A stretch of 64,000 nt of DNA. Origin: Eumeta japonica (Eukaryota > Arthropoda > Insecta > Lepidoptera > Psychidae). The DNA lies in NCBI GenBank assembly GCA_005406025.1, contig BGZK01001029.1, forward strand, positions 124,001 through 188,000, written 5' to 3'. Of the stretch, positions 1-11,919 are shown in pieces (position 1 is the stretch's first letter; each line of letters begins with the position of its first letter). The position numbers were made by a program, and so were the translations under genes. The notes below the pieces were generated by a model that searched no databases, had not been told where the DNA came from, and was given only the letters and a program-made list of their open reading frames with translations.

Positions 1-339
1 GAGTCAAATGGACATAAGTAATGAAAGAAATTTTGAAAATTTTAGTTCTTACTGAATGCCAGTGTATTCGAAAAATCTCACATAGAAAGTATTTCTTTCC
101 TACGCCTACTCATCTCATTTCTCCCAGGTTATCGACTAATTGTTTACTTTCTGACATCTCTAAATGCGTTACACTCTATGCGTTTCCTTTCTAATCAATG
201 TTTGTAATTCGTCAACGTTTGTCTATGACATGTCAAACTTACGTTGTACAATCGTAATCATAAATTGCATACTTTAATTCTCTTCATATTATGCATTCGA
301 TTAATCCAAGACGCAAATCTTTGAACTGACAAGACGCCC

Positions 340-600
340 TTTCGGGTTTGCAAATTAGAATGTAGGAATATTTAGGTTACAAAGGCGACTCGAAAAAGAC
401 GGACCGGAAAAGTGAAAAAGGTCAATAGACAGGACGGATCCACCATCCGAGCCCGTGATAAGCCAAGTGTCTGGCGACCAGTCACGCAGCACCATTTGTA
501 GCCCGTTTGCCGCCCGCTGCAAGGGGAGGTCGCGTCCCCAATAAGCGTGTAGCGCTCGCCCCACAAAAGAGTTCGTGTACCCCTAGACAGATAATTTGAA
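340..600. other. GC-rich island in AT-rich sequence, unassigned
   Basis: About 250 bp with many CG dinucleotides. On the minus strand two overlapping frames of 69 and 80 codons are open; neither is recognised. It could be part of an LTR or an old exon. Confidence 0.3.
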
Positions 601-719
601 TTTATAATATACAATATCGCGTACGGGGATTTATCGTTGAAGTTCCTTGAATTATGTATAGTTCTTCGGCTGTGTGTAAAAGTGTCCTATATATATATTT
701 TAAGATTCCACACCTCAAA

Positions 720-860
720 ATGAACCCTTATAGGACAGCTTCGTTATCGCCCTTTCTGTCCGTTCGTCTGTTCGTCTGTCTATCTGTCTATCGACAACCT
801 TTTTTTTTTTTCAGGAATGCGTGGAGGTGTCAAATTGAAATTAACATCTAATACTTTGGT
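720..860 (+). repeat. Short GTCTGT-rich repeat fragment
   Basis: CCGTTCGTCTGTTCGTCTGT then CTATCTGTCTATC, part of the dispersed moth repeat that also occurs near 2120 and 8630. Confidence 0.4.
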
Positions 861-1514
861 CTGCGGTCTCTTGAACATATAAAATAAAATTAAGCCTTAA
901 AATCTACGCAATCATGAAAACAAAGTTAATTATGCCTCATATTTTGACACTCGCTAGTAAATCAAAACCTATAGGGTGTCTTTCATTGACCCAGAATTAT
1001 AAAAATTGGAGATAGGCAAGGTTTTACAAGTAAAGGAAACAAAACAGAAAATCGTTAATTTTTTAATTATGTCATTTTAAAAAAGGTATATATTTTCATC
1101 ATACCAATCAACATAAGTAGATGAAGTATGAAATTTGATGTAGACCAATGTAAGAGAGAATATTTTTTAACTCACCGCTATGAAAACTTTAGATTTACAA
1201 AAGCTTATAAAAAAAAAATTCGAAAACATTTTTAAAAAAATTTAATCGGAAGAACATCCTTCAATTTGTATGAAACCTTTGAAGTGGGAATCCTATTCGC
1301 ATTTGTGCGATATTTATTATTACGAAACAATACGACAAAAGTTAATATTTGACAAAACTATCGAAAAATAGAAACTATTCCAATTAAACTTTCCTCTTGG
1401 AAAATGAGTTTCGTAATTTCATCGCAAAAATAATGAAAGAACATTATAGAGCCTTTAGTTTAATATTTGTATTGTGCTACAGAGATCACCATCACTCTAC
1501 TTTTCTGTGTGAAG

Positions 1515-1650
1515 TGAAAACTTCTTTAGGCGCGTTGGGCATTTTCGAGATGGGAAAAAACCATCGCGACACTGTTACCATTACCGTAACCGACACCTCT
1601 GTGTATAGTATCTACATATATTGGCCCCGTTTACACGAGAGTTTGGGTTG
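1515..1650 (-). repeat. Possible LTR-end fragment
   Basis: GAAGTGAAAACTTCTTTAGG resembles the reversed end of the LTR-like tract at 14.3-14.56 kb. An 84-codon frame (1397-1651) overlaps it and is not recognised. Confidence 0.3.
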
Positions 1651-2089
1651 AAATATATGGGTAATATAACTACATATAATATAAACAGATATTGTTTATA
1701 TACGTACAACATTGATATATATTTATGTCGGAACTTTTTGTATTGTATTTGTAAATTTACGTTTAACTTACCTACACCTAGCTCCGCTACTTCTATATAT
1801 ATTTTAAACCCCATCGAAATATAAAAGCACAGAATTATCAATGAGGATATACGACACATTTTTAAACCATATAAATCTCTTACAAAGGACCTTATTATTA
1901 ACTTTTTTGACACTGTTATTTCTTAACTGAAGAGAAAGAAAGAGAAGAATGACGACACAAAAATTAATTTATAAAATTATTTTTTTATTTTCTAATTTGG
2001 TTTCAAAAACGATTCTCATATTCAAAATTAGTTTATTTACATTATACGTTCGTGTTTGTGGCATAAAAATTCATGCGTGTACCAACTTT

Positions 2090-2200
2090 TTGTCTTAATC
2101 GGTCCAAGAGATTTGGAAGCAAATTAACTATGACAGACGGACAGATACATAGACACGTGAGTGATCTTAAAAGGATACGTACAGAACCCTAATAAACCTA
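2090..2200 (+). repeat. Small repeat fragment with GACAGACGGACAGA
   Basis: GACAGACGGACAGATACATA and GTACAGAACCCTAATAA are pieces of the same dispersed repeat family; copy is short and diverged. Confidence 0.45.
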
Positions 2201-2559
2201 ACTTTTAGAATTCAATACCAAAATTTACAATAACAATACGTGCCTCAGAGAGCACAATAAGCTGTCCACGGTCCTATAGCTGTCGGAGACTATATACGGT
2301 CATCGACTACTTCCAACTTCGCATTGTGTCAATGCAGAAGGTACGAGCGACTTAACTTAAAATAATATTATCGTAAGTTGTGAGCCTATAGTGGATAGAT
2401 AAAAAATGTACTCCGATAACTTCACTAATTTCATTTATTGAATTTTATCTACAACAAATTACATTTGATACGTTGAAATATTTATATACCATATAAAATA
2501 TAATAAATTATTATATTGAACCTTGAACCATAATAGCTAAATACTTGAAATTTTCACCG

Positions 2560-2850
2560 ATTATGTTTTACTGTGGCCCATATAAAACAGCCATATAAAA
2601 AGTAATACGTAATATGTTGTTACACAAATACTAAAAATAATATATAATTAAAAATATTAAAGAGGATTCTCATACAAGAAACGTATTTTTCCAACTTTTG
2701 TTATTCGATGTTTATAACGGCTGTACATAGAAACTAACACCTATCTATCTTGTTTTAACTAAACTATTTTAAAAACATTGTACAGAGGTATGGAACCCTT
2801 TACGTATTAGTCCGACTAGCACTTGACCGTTTTTATACTATTATCATGGT
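2560..2850 (+). repeat. Lepidopteran 'ACGGAACCCT' repeat fragment
   Basis: The end GTATGGAACCCTTTACGTAT then AGTCCGACTAGCACTTGACC matches the common moth repeat end (GGAACCCTTCGTGCGCGAGTC type). The upstream part with TCTCATACAAGAAACG fits the same family. Confidence 0.6.
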
Positions 2851-3599
2851 TTTGTAAAAATTCAAGGCATTCCCACTTCGCCCAAAATAGGTGGATTCAT
2901 ATTAATCAAAACATAAACATCGTACCTCTGCCGGCACTCTCTAATCGTATCGTCCGAAGTTCACCTAGTTCACGAAAAATGTGAGCAATCGAGATGAATT
3001 TTGCGGTTATCTGTTGATCACGTAAGCTCTTACGCCTACTCGCCGAACGTTCCCCTGGAGGATTATAATACGGCAGTCTTGGCGCTGCTAGTGATGTGAC
3101 TACGAAAATTTGCAAGATGAAATATCATTAGTTCCTCTTTTTCAAATAATATTACAAATTCTCACACCAGTTTTCAAACCTTCTTATCTCATAAATACAC
3201 GTATTGTATATTCGATATTAAATTCTATAAAAATGTTAATATGCACTTTGATCAAAATCTACGTCGTATGTGCGTAAGGACGCTTTTAATTGTTTATTAA
3301 AAATTCTGAGGTGTCCATATTTTTTAACAATATTTTGCTTAATTAATCACTCTTAAACGCTTCCCTTTCAAACAAAAATTACCGTCAAAGTATCCACGCG
3401 CTCTGCAGTTTAGTTCACGGATCTTATGCACATTTTCATCAAAGCGACGAGCCTAGAACATTGACGAGAACGAGAAAAAAAGGGAAGTACTAATTAATGC
3501 ATACCTAAATACTTATTTCCCCGAATGGAATATCTGAAGAAAAAGATTTTTTTTTTTAATCCTATGCAGACCAAATTGGTGGCGAATTAAAAAAAAAAG
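2851..3599. other. Unassigned sequence
   Basis: A GC-richer patch (2900-3115) has a 69-codon minus-strand frame with no recognised similarity. The rest is AT-rich. Confidence 0.3.
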
Positions 3600-3735
3600 C
3601 CAAATTTTAAGCATCCGAAACCGAAGAGCTTGCGTAAAAAGATTAAAGGATGTCAATGAAGCAAGAGAGATATGCAAAGACCGTACCTTGTGGAAATCTA
3701 TAGTCTCTGACTACCCTTCTGCGAAGTAGGCGTGA
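3600..3735 (+). pseudogene. LINE C-terminal fragment (endonuclease/RT family)
   Basis: One frame gives 'NEAREICKDRTLWKSIVSDY' then 'PSAK' and a stop, the typical end of lepidopteran RTE-like endonuclease/reverse-transcriptase proteins. Only about 40 codons remain. Confidence 0.5.
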
Positions 3736-4126
3736 ATTTATTATAATTAAGATTAAGATCATCAAGATCGAGAAGACGTGCCAATCAGCGTAAATACTAA
3801 CAGGATACGGAGGATTCACTTTATAACTACAAAGACTTAAAATGTTGAACTAGCCGTACTACGTCTGCTACTATGAATAGTGCCATGCTACGTTAAACGT
3901 TCTGCAAGAGAGTGTCATGTTTTCAAAGGAATATGCAGAAATCAAAACGAGTATTGAACACTAAATCTTTGCAGATATCATGTGCAACAATTATAAAAGA
4001 GGTGTATTCTTACTGCAAAGGTTAATGAGATACTGTGGAATAATGAACAGAAAATTATAAGGAATATGGTGTACGAATGTGTGTAACGAAAATGTGCTAA
4101 ATTAAAAATTTCATAATAGAGCCATG

Positions 4127-4335
4127 CTTAGTCAATTTAGCTGCAGCACCAAAATGGGCCGTCTCAGCCGGTGAGATTCCACATTCACACAGAATACGGA
4201 GGCAAAGTAACAGTTCCTGCTGTTAAATTTCATCCAGTAAGCAAAAACTCCGGGTTGCTTCTGCAATCCTAGCTTGTAAATCGGCCAAATGGTCCACTCC
4301 AGCAAAAAACTTTATAAGGGTCACGGCTTGTCCCG
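4127..4335 (+). repeat. Lepidoptera-type SINE-like repeat, copy A
   Basis: AAAATGGGCCGTCTCAGCC, CACACAGAATACGGAGGCAA and GTAAGCAAAAACTCCGGGT correspond to the first half of copies C-E. The 3' half is missing or unrecognisable. Confidence 0.6.
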
Positions 4336-4554
4336 AAAACAAAGCATATGTCATCAGATTGCACTGGAACCAACCAAAAAAATTCCATCTCTGCTATTTT
4401 GTTTAGGTGTAAAATATTTAACCTTTTTAGTTACATATACAGCTGAAATAAGTCTTTTCCTGATATGAGGACTCCACTAACTCCATGTCTTATTCGAAAG
4501 TAACACTTTAAAAACTTTGCTTTTTTCGTTTTAACAAGTTAATCATTGTTTGCA

Positions 4555-4890
4555 TGAAACCATTTCTCAGCTCATATGGCGGAAATCATGTTCACGTGTT
4601 GACATCTTCATCGGCTTATGTTTGTGACTTTAAAAACAAAAATATAACATCTATAAATAATACTATTTCGTAAACTTCCTTAACATGATTTGGTAAAGTT
4701 TATATGTTAACTAAAAACAGAAATGAATCAAAGATCGATCCCTGTGGTATATCCGTGAGTAATTGAAATCCAGATAAGCTCACAGCTCACGAGATCTAAA
4801 CTGGTCCTTTGAACGGTGCTATTCAAACACGACTTGAAAAGGCTGAATGCTCAACCCATCCCGTAAATACTCTAGGCCCCTAAAGTATGT
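4555..4890 (-). pseudogene. CR1-like LINE reverse-transcriptase fragment
   Basis: Minus strand reads 'DIPQGSIFDSFLFLVNI' then 'TLPNHVKEVYEIVLFIDVIF', the same blocks as in the 15.9-kb CR1-like copy ('GPQGSILSPFFFLVYINDL', 'HEIVLFANDTSS'). The catalytic block has no usable Asp pair. A second, older copy of the same family. Confidence 0.6.
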
Positions 4891-6534
4891 ATTTGCATAA
4901 TAAAAATTTAAACCAACATTTTTTATTTAAAAGTATAGTGATAGTAATATATCGTAGGGGCTGTATATACAACGATATCTAATAACAATGGCAGATGATC
5001 CAAAATGATAATTTTTCTTTAAAATAAATCTATTCAGTGAGCAAATCATACACCTATCGGATTCAAATCTAATTCGATCTCTACACGAACTGATTCCTTT
5101 TACTCCCAATATACCCCATCCCTATTCGATTAGTTCAATGAACATCCGAGACCGCTCACCAGATAAATAATATCGTTCAAAGAATACTTCACTGCGAAAC
5201 GTTCTCTTCTAACAGACAATGGAGATAGATACATGTTAGTTCGTAATTATGTTTATGTACTCATATTAAAAGATGCGCTTTTTTTATTTTCTATTGCTTT
5301 ACCACTACATGTCTAAATTTTATTTTCCCTTTTAGTATATCTTATTTCAATACATTAATTTCTGATACAATCAAAAATTTTAACTTGTGTCTCATGATAC
5401 GATTGATAAAGACTGACAAATTTTATGAAAAATAAAGATTTTCTTTTATTTTTCAAGAATTTCTTACTGCTTTTTCTTGTGACTATGATATAGCAAGCCT
5501 CACAAGATATGTGGACTAAAACAGTTTTTAAAAATGGGCTCTAACTATTTTTATCGAATTATAAAATAAGATTGTGAAAGCGAATAAATATGGATATTGC
5601 AAATTTAAATTTCCCTTCAATTTTTTTTTTACGTACAAAAAATATTCTATCTCACTGGGAAATGGATACACAATGAGAACATTTTAGCGCGATGATCTTA
5701 AAAAAGTTTGAATGACAAATAAAATCAGGAGAAACATTTGAAAGACGTCGAATGGCGTTCAAACACTAAAGCTGTTCTAAAGCGACTATCTTCTGTCAGT
5801 TCATCGAATTTAAGCGCCATCGAATAAAGTTGGCAGACAAAGAGAAATAGGCTGCCCTTTGACAGTTGTTTCGGAAAAATAAAGGTAATTAGTTGAAAAA
5901 TTGTTTTGAGAAGATAGGCGAATTGTAAAAGGAGAGAAAAAGTTTACACTACAGTTTGTACAGGAAAATGTGCAAAAAATTTATAAGCACATATTGGTGT
6001 AAAAAGTTTCTAGGTAATCTAGCACAAATTCAGAAGCAGCTCGGGTGAAATAGTACATAAAACGTACTTAGGCATTGTTTCTTTTTTTCTGCACTATTTT
6101 GCGTGGGTGTTCTTGGATAAATATTAATAAATCTTTTAAGGATTTTAATATGAATTTTCCTCAAAGTTATATCTTTGGCGGCTTATTATCTTCCAAAGTC
6201 TTAACTTTATGTTTCCGTCTTTCCTCTAACTTTTGAACCAGTACCTTTTAACAATGTAAAAAAAAATCACAGCCATGGAGCTTTATCAATAAATTAAAAA
6301 AAAAGCGTTTTGTATAAATTGTTTACGACTTTTGTATATTAATATTCACAATTTTAAATTCTCAAGGGTAAAAGTTTAAACATCGGCTCATAAGGACACG
6401 AATGTAAATTTCAATACAATTTTTCGAATTTATAAGCAATAATCCGATATCCGTTTGAGTTAAACTCAGTGTAATTACCAATTTCACATCATTTCATTCG
6501 TTGGTACAAGGTACGAGAGTCCGACGTTTTTATA
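4891..6534. other. AT-rich sequence, nothing recognised
   Basis: A 60-codon minus-strand frame (5109-4927) is unrecognised. No gene or transposon could be assigned. Confidence 0.35.
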
Positions 6535-6660
6535 GCATTTTTGAGGAGTATACGAGCATGTGGGTCATCAGAAGTGACGACAGATGAGATGGTTACCGCC
6601 GCCCATGGACATTCGCAAACTCAGAGGAGACAATAAAGCATTCCTAACCTGATAATTAGG
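6535..6660 (-). repeat. SINE-like repeat fragment, copy B
   Basis: The minus strand carries GAATGTCCATGGGCGGCGGT then AACCATCTCATCTGTCGTCA, the 3' end of the Lepidoptera-type SINE-like repeat. Confidence 0.6.
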
Positions 6661-6894
6661 AACAGCACATCGTGAGAGAAGTGGATTAATGGTCGAGGGA
6701 GTGAGGCGATAAAGGGGAACAGGCAACTGAAACTTTCACTCACCGGATGAATGAAGGAAGGATGAAGCAACATTTGTATTGAAATTTATTTTATAGCTGA
6801 TGCAACTATGCAGCCGGATTTTTTTAAATTAATCCAACTTAAAAGTCTTCATGAAATAAAAAAATATTCTCAAGTTTTCTTTAGGACTCGTAAA

Positions 6895-7440
6895 AGTTGA
6901 CGTGGACGTCGTTTTTGCAGTTGAAATGAATGTCGCCTGACGTCGTTTGCCGTCAGATCGTACGACGGCGATGCTGACTCGCTAGACGGCTGCCGACACA
7001 GACCCGCCTTAACGTGACGACTGCCGCCGTCGACAAAACATCTTCAGCGTCAGTCGCCGATGTACAGTTGCGAATGAACTACACGGTAAGTTAAAGTAAA
7101 ACGGAAAGAAGCGATTCTAATACCGATTTTTCATTACTTCTGTAGAGATAGAAATATGAGCATTAGGGTTATTGTTACTAATATACGGTTATTGTAGGAC
7201 TTTTCTTTTAAAATGTCGTCGACGAAATAGAAGCAAAAATGGCGTTTCTATTTTGGAATCCATTTCGGCACTGCCTCTTGTACTGGATGTGCAAAGTTTT
7301 CGGCAAAGGTCAGCGTTCGTGACAGCGGAACCATTTGCAGTCGACAGCTGTCGTCGAGCGTGCCTACTAGAAGTGACGTCAGGCGACGTTCTTTTTGACT
7401 GCAAAAATGACGTCCGTATTTACGTTCCCTTAGCTTTTTA
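6895..7440. mobile_element. GC-rich MITE-like element with imperfect inverted ends
   Basis: The left side reads GACGTCGTTTTTGCAGT then GTCGCCTGACGTC (6907-6945). The right side, reverse-complemented, reads GACGTCATTTTTGCAGT then GTCGCCTGACGTC (7371-7413). Further inward both arms are rich in CGACGGC/CGTCG and keep partial complementarity. Outside, CGTAAAA and CGTAAAT are a further weak match. About 545 bp, GC-rich against an AT-rich background. The long open frames on both strands (7172-7441 and 7404-7189) follow from the symmetric composition. Superfamily not determined. Confidence 0.6.
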
Positions 7441-7444
7441 AAAC

Positions 7445-8239
7445 AACAATCCCGTTTTAAAGGGTTTTATAGTAGTACTATGTCAAAACATTATTTGTTA
7501 TTTCATTATTTTTATTATTATCTTTATATTTTTAATTAATTCTTATTCTTTATTAAATTTTACTTAATTTTGTTTTAATATTATATCAATGCCTTAATGC
7601 TTTGTCACTGTAGATATAGTAAGCCATTTTAAAGTTGAAATAAACGGGATAAAAGTATTTCATGATTCTACTCGTACACCTTCAAATTAATTACTTTCTC
7701 ATAAAAACATTTCAAATTTGTCACGTGAACAATTTGACAAAGAAATGTGAAAATTCTCGCGACAAGCTATTTACAATTCATTTATGTATACCATATCGGT
7801 TTCGCATATTCAGCACGCGCAAAACATTCAGTTGTATTTCTTAATGAAAAAATAAAACTGTTGTTTTTTTTGAAAGTGCACTAAAAACATTTAATCTTCA
7901 TTACTTTTTAAACAGAACTTGACCTTTACAAGGCTTTCATTTTTATTTCGTTATTTTCTCTTTAGCGGTTACCGGAACCTCTTAGCTTATAATTGAATGT
8001 GATTCAAGCTGAGGCTATTGACCTTTCAAGAGACTAAATTATCTTACTAAATGATCTTTCTCAGAAAATCTAAAATATAACTATAATTGAAATATATATA
8101 TATATATGTTTTGGCAGTATAAAATAAATGTGGGCTTTACATTATAAGTCCAAAATGCTAGATTAAAAATGTAATAGTTACGGAAAAAGAATATTATAAT
8201 TATTACTAACTCACTTGATTTTATAAATAAAAAGTGACC
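7445..8239. other. AT-rich sequence, nothing recognised
   Basis: Includes a short TA run near 8092-8107. A 60-codon frame (7662-7844) is unrecognised. Confidence 0.35.
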
Positions 8240-8710
8240 AAGGGTGAGTTAGAGTGGCGTACGAAGGGTTGCGTATCACCGTACGATATTAAACACTACA
8301 TGCTTTTTAAAAACTGATTAATATTAACAAAAAATGGCAAAAAAAACAAGTTTCTTTTATGGAGACCCCTCGTAATTTTTAACTTTATTTTATTTTTATT
8401 ATTTGTTTTTAAGGAAACTATAGTAATGCACAATGTGTGAACATTTTAAGGGTCTACCTTATTAACATTGAGTATAAAACGCCAAATTAAAAACGTTTCT
8501 TATATGGGACCCCTCCTTTAAATTACAATTTAAGTTTATTCTTAAAGTTTTGTTGTTAGAAAGGCAATATAAATACACTGTCTGAAAATTTCTACTGTCT
8601 ACCTATTATGGTTCATGAGACACAGCTTGCTGACAAACAGACGTACTGCGGAGGCCTAGTAATAGGGTCCCGTTGTCACACTTTGTGTACGGAACCCTAA
8701 AAAAAAAAAT
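8240..8710 (-). repeat. Lepidopteran 'ACGGAACCCT' repeat, two partial copies
   Basis: The right end is TTAGGGTTCCGTACACAAAG on the minus strand, then GGGACCCTATTACTAGGCC and a GTCTGTTTGTCAGCAAGC block. An inner copy shows TATGGGACCCCTCC and TTTTATGGAGACCCCTCG as equivalent positions. It is a common dispersed repeat type in moth genomes; class uncertain. Confidence 0.55.
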
Positions 8711-9329
8711 TTGAGGAATACCGATCTTGAAATTGAAATGTATTTTAAAATAGAAAAACAAAATGAATTAAATGAACGTGCGTCTTTTATACCCTAGTGT
8801 ATCGATACCGAAAGAAGGGTTATATGTTTGACCTGTATGCATTTCGTAGCTACTAATTTCATAAATCGATTTCTATTAGCTATACATCCTTAGATTTCTC
8901 TTGATAGCTCGAGTGTCACTGCGTATATTCCCATTGTAAAAAATAATCTGCAAATAATATAATGCATATCTATTGCATGCAATGCAAATAGATAAATGAT
9001 AATAAACTACAATAATTACAGCTTCTAGCGACTATTAGACGACTCACATTATACTAATTAATTTCCCAACATCTTTAACTGCCAACATTGTCTTCTTACC
9101 CGATTGCATGATAGTAAAAACAGAGGTATGTTTTTAACGCGTATTTTGGTATACAAGATTCTTTATACCATCAAAATATTCCGACTGCTGGATGCATCTT
9201 GCTTAATGCGTTTATAATTGAACCAATCGATTTTGTTGCGGTTTGCGTCGATCTACGTGGTTTTTTTTAATGGAAAGAACTGATTCAATTTGTAATATAA
9301 ATATCGAGGAATCCAATATGCGTACAAAG
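8710..9329. other. AT-rich sequence, nothing recognised
   Basis: No coding or repeat assignment possible. Confidence 0.35.
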
Positions 9330-11295
9330 AGTACTTACTCATTAGATGTCGTCTTAGTGCAGGAAACCTTTTTGAAACCGAACAATCGTAAAGCCTGAAA
9401 AATGCAAAATTTAGTACAGTTATGTACTGAGAGACAGGGCGCTCCAGGAATAAGTAACGTAGTATTTTACCAAACGATTTCTTCACTGCTGTCTGATGAA
9501 TATTCCACAAATAACCAACTTAGAAGGTTTAGCTTGTAAGCTGAATATGGCAGGACTCGATACTCTGATCATAGTTTCAGTATATCTACCTCTAACCAAA
9601 AAGGTGCTCCTGAATGACTTTGAATTCGTATTCGCATTAGGAGTTTCAGTGAAATGAAATGCAGTTCCACTAATAGGAATGGACGCATACCTCACACCGA
9701 CTCATTTCTCAGACAGTATTCAAAACAGGCCTGGTATTCTCGAAATCACTCTCATGAAGGGCATCGCGTTAAACATAGGTTGTATTGAGACCGTCTAGTT
9801 TCAGATTATCGCCCCATTCTCATGGGATTAGGACCCATATCCAACGATCGTCCCAGCGAAGATAAAATAATCACTGATCGAAAAAGAGTACCGATCGCGC
9901 TTGAGGAAGTTGACACCCATATACTTAATGTTATCCTTAATGACATAGAATTGACTAACAACATTGACATTGCCATAAATACTCTCACGGGCCACTTTGT
10001 AACAGTGGTACGGAATAGCTTACAGAAGGTTCTGGCAACCTCTGATCGCCGGGAACTGCCCTGGATTTTTGCAAGCTGCTAAAAGCTGAAAATGTAACTT
10101 TACGCCAAGCGAGAGCTTAACCCACTCTCGCAAATTAGTTCTATGCGCACGCCCTCCAACGTAAAGCGAGGCAGGTCGCTTTACGTTGGAGACGCGTCCT
10201 AAAAGTTCACAATGTTAAATGTAGTGCTCTTATAGAAAAAAATTACCCTTAGTTATAAAGCTTACTGACAAATGACCAAAGCCCTTAAATCATCTGGATA
10301 CAAGCCCGTACCTACCCGAAAGCCGACAATACTTAGGAAACCCGACAATACACTTGCATTCGAAGACCGGAAACAGTTGAATGTTTAGCTGATAGTATTG
10401 AGCAAGAATGCTCACATATAACTTTACAATCATACACATGTACACAGGGTCGAGAAGGAATTTCGACCGAAAGTCCCCCTTGACCCGAAAGATAATCTCG
10501 ATCCAGTCACTCTCCTGACCAGACAGTCGTTCTTGCCCTTGCTGTACTCTGCATACCCTAATGATATTCCACTTCCACAAGCAAGTGTCCAACTCGCGCT
10601 TTTCACGGACCACACTACTCTATACCTACGTAGGAATAGTATCGTACATATAATGTCCCGCTTTCAGTGGGTCATTAACAAGCTGACACAACGGTTCCAA
10701 CTTTGGAGGATAAAGATGAATCCGGAAAAATCAGCAGTCATTTACTTCATCTACAATAATAACAACAACAATAACAACAGCAGTCAAGTGGTCCCCAAAT
10801 ATTCCACCACTCTTCACCTGTCAAATGCTTCTATTCCGTGGCATTGTGTTGGATGAGCATCTCCATTTCGGGAATCATATCCGGCGTATTAGGCTTATAG
10901 CTATTTTCTACTTGTCACGCCTCCGAGATATAATGGATAGAAAAAGGAAAATGTCTTTGTGTAATAAAGATGAGGTACACTTGTCCAGTTCTTACTCACG
11001 CCGCCCCGACTGCACTATACAATCTACAAGTTCTGTAGATGAGCAACTGATGCACTATAGTGTGTCAGGGATTCTGTTTTCATAAGGACTTAGAACTTCC
11101 TACTCTTTCCGAGTATATGAAGGAGGCATCCGAGTGATTCTTCAGCACAGATGTTAATCACCCAAATCCTCTAATTTCTTCTGCTGTCTCTTACAAAGCA
11201 CCTCCCGCAGACCATTTTATTAAGAGACCACCGAATGTTCTTGCAGACCCGCCTGATGCCCAAACTACTACGGTTCAAAAACTAAATGAAACCCT
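9330..11295 (+). pseudogene. Degenerate jockey LINE (endonuclease to 3' end)
   Basis: Plus-strand jockey remnant read over several frames. Endonuclease: 'LDVVLVQETFLKPNNRKA', 'NMAGLDTLIIVSVYLPLTKK', 'LTPTHFSDSIQNRPGILEI' and 'GPISNDRPSEDKIITD' (9339-9900). Reverse transcriptase: 'LPLLYSAYPNDIPLPQASVQ', 'LALFTDHTTLYLRRN' (the FADD catalytic block is FTDH) and 'RFQLWRIKMNPEKSAVIYF' (10530-10750). C-terminal part: 'LDEHLHFGNHIRRIRLIAIF' and, to 11290, 'YKAPPADHFIKRPPNVLADP'-type sequence. The stretch between roughly 10100 and 10500 has lost the RT fingers. Lost catalytic Asp residues, stops and deletions make it inactive. Confidence 0.85.
10752..10785. repeat. AAT/AAC trinucleotide run inside the LINE
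   Basis: Short run of AAT, AAC and CAG triplets encoding poly-Asn in the LINE frame; a replication-slippage product within the decayed RT. Confidence 0.7.
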
Positions 11296-11340
11296 CTATA
11301 ATTTAAAGGAATGAGATTAGATTCTTAAATAAGTCAACTT

Positions 11341-11900
11341 TCCATAGTTTATTTCCCGGAGCGCCCTCCATACACCGGTGTCGCCTAGAAGTACCGACCC
11401 GCGTTGGAGCCTTTCGTGACTACCTACCCGGAGGAGATGCGAGTGAATCACCCATAGGTTGCGCGCCTACGACATCAATATATCGATCGGTCGCGTTCGT
11501 CAAAACAGATGACAACTGTAGAGTGACAACATAAGCCTTCATCACGCTTCAGTGGTTTCTTTGCTCCGTGCAAGTCAAATACTCCTCCTCACGCAAACGT
11601 GTGGGTAGCTCATCAGGTCTATTATCCCCCTCTCTACGCAAGGAGAAAATTAAAAAAAAAGGAGCGAAAATTCCTTCCCGTTCGTTCCATTCCCATCCGA
11701 GTCATAAGTACGACGAGCCTTCAGAAGAAAGCGCTCAAATAATAAGGTCGCTACTAATATCAAGGACGACGTCTCTCTGTCCTATTAGGGTTAGATGGTT
11801 CATGCCTAGAATATAGTCCACATGCGTCTCTCCGGCTCTCCACACTAGCCGCGTGAAGGAACGGTCCTCTACATATAACCTTTCACTGAGTTCCATGTGT
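11341..11900 (+). pseudogene. GC-rich segment, possible 5' end and ORF1 of another LINE
   Basis: GC-rich compared with the flanks and directly follows the end of the jockey copy. An 82-codon open frame (11568-11816) begins 'SSSRKRVGSSSGLLSPSLRK' and continues 'KIPSRSFHSHPSHKYDEPSE'. This Ser/Arg/Lys-rich composition is common in gag-like ORF1 starts of jockey elements. The order (3' end of one copy, then 5' end of another) would suggest tandem insertion, but I cannot confirm it. Confidence 0.35.
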
Positions 11901-11919
11901 CTCCATACTGAATGTCATT

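Noticed and set aside
355..614. 69- and 80-codon minus-strand frames as genes
   Set aside because: They overlap in different frames of a GC-rich island and neither is recognisable.
7172..7441. 89-codon open frame as a gene
   Set aside because: It lies within the inverted-repeat element, is mirrored by a frame on the other strand, and matches nothing I know.
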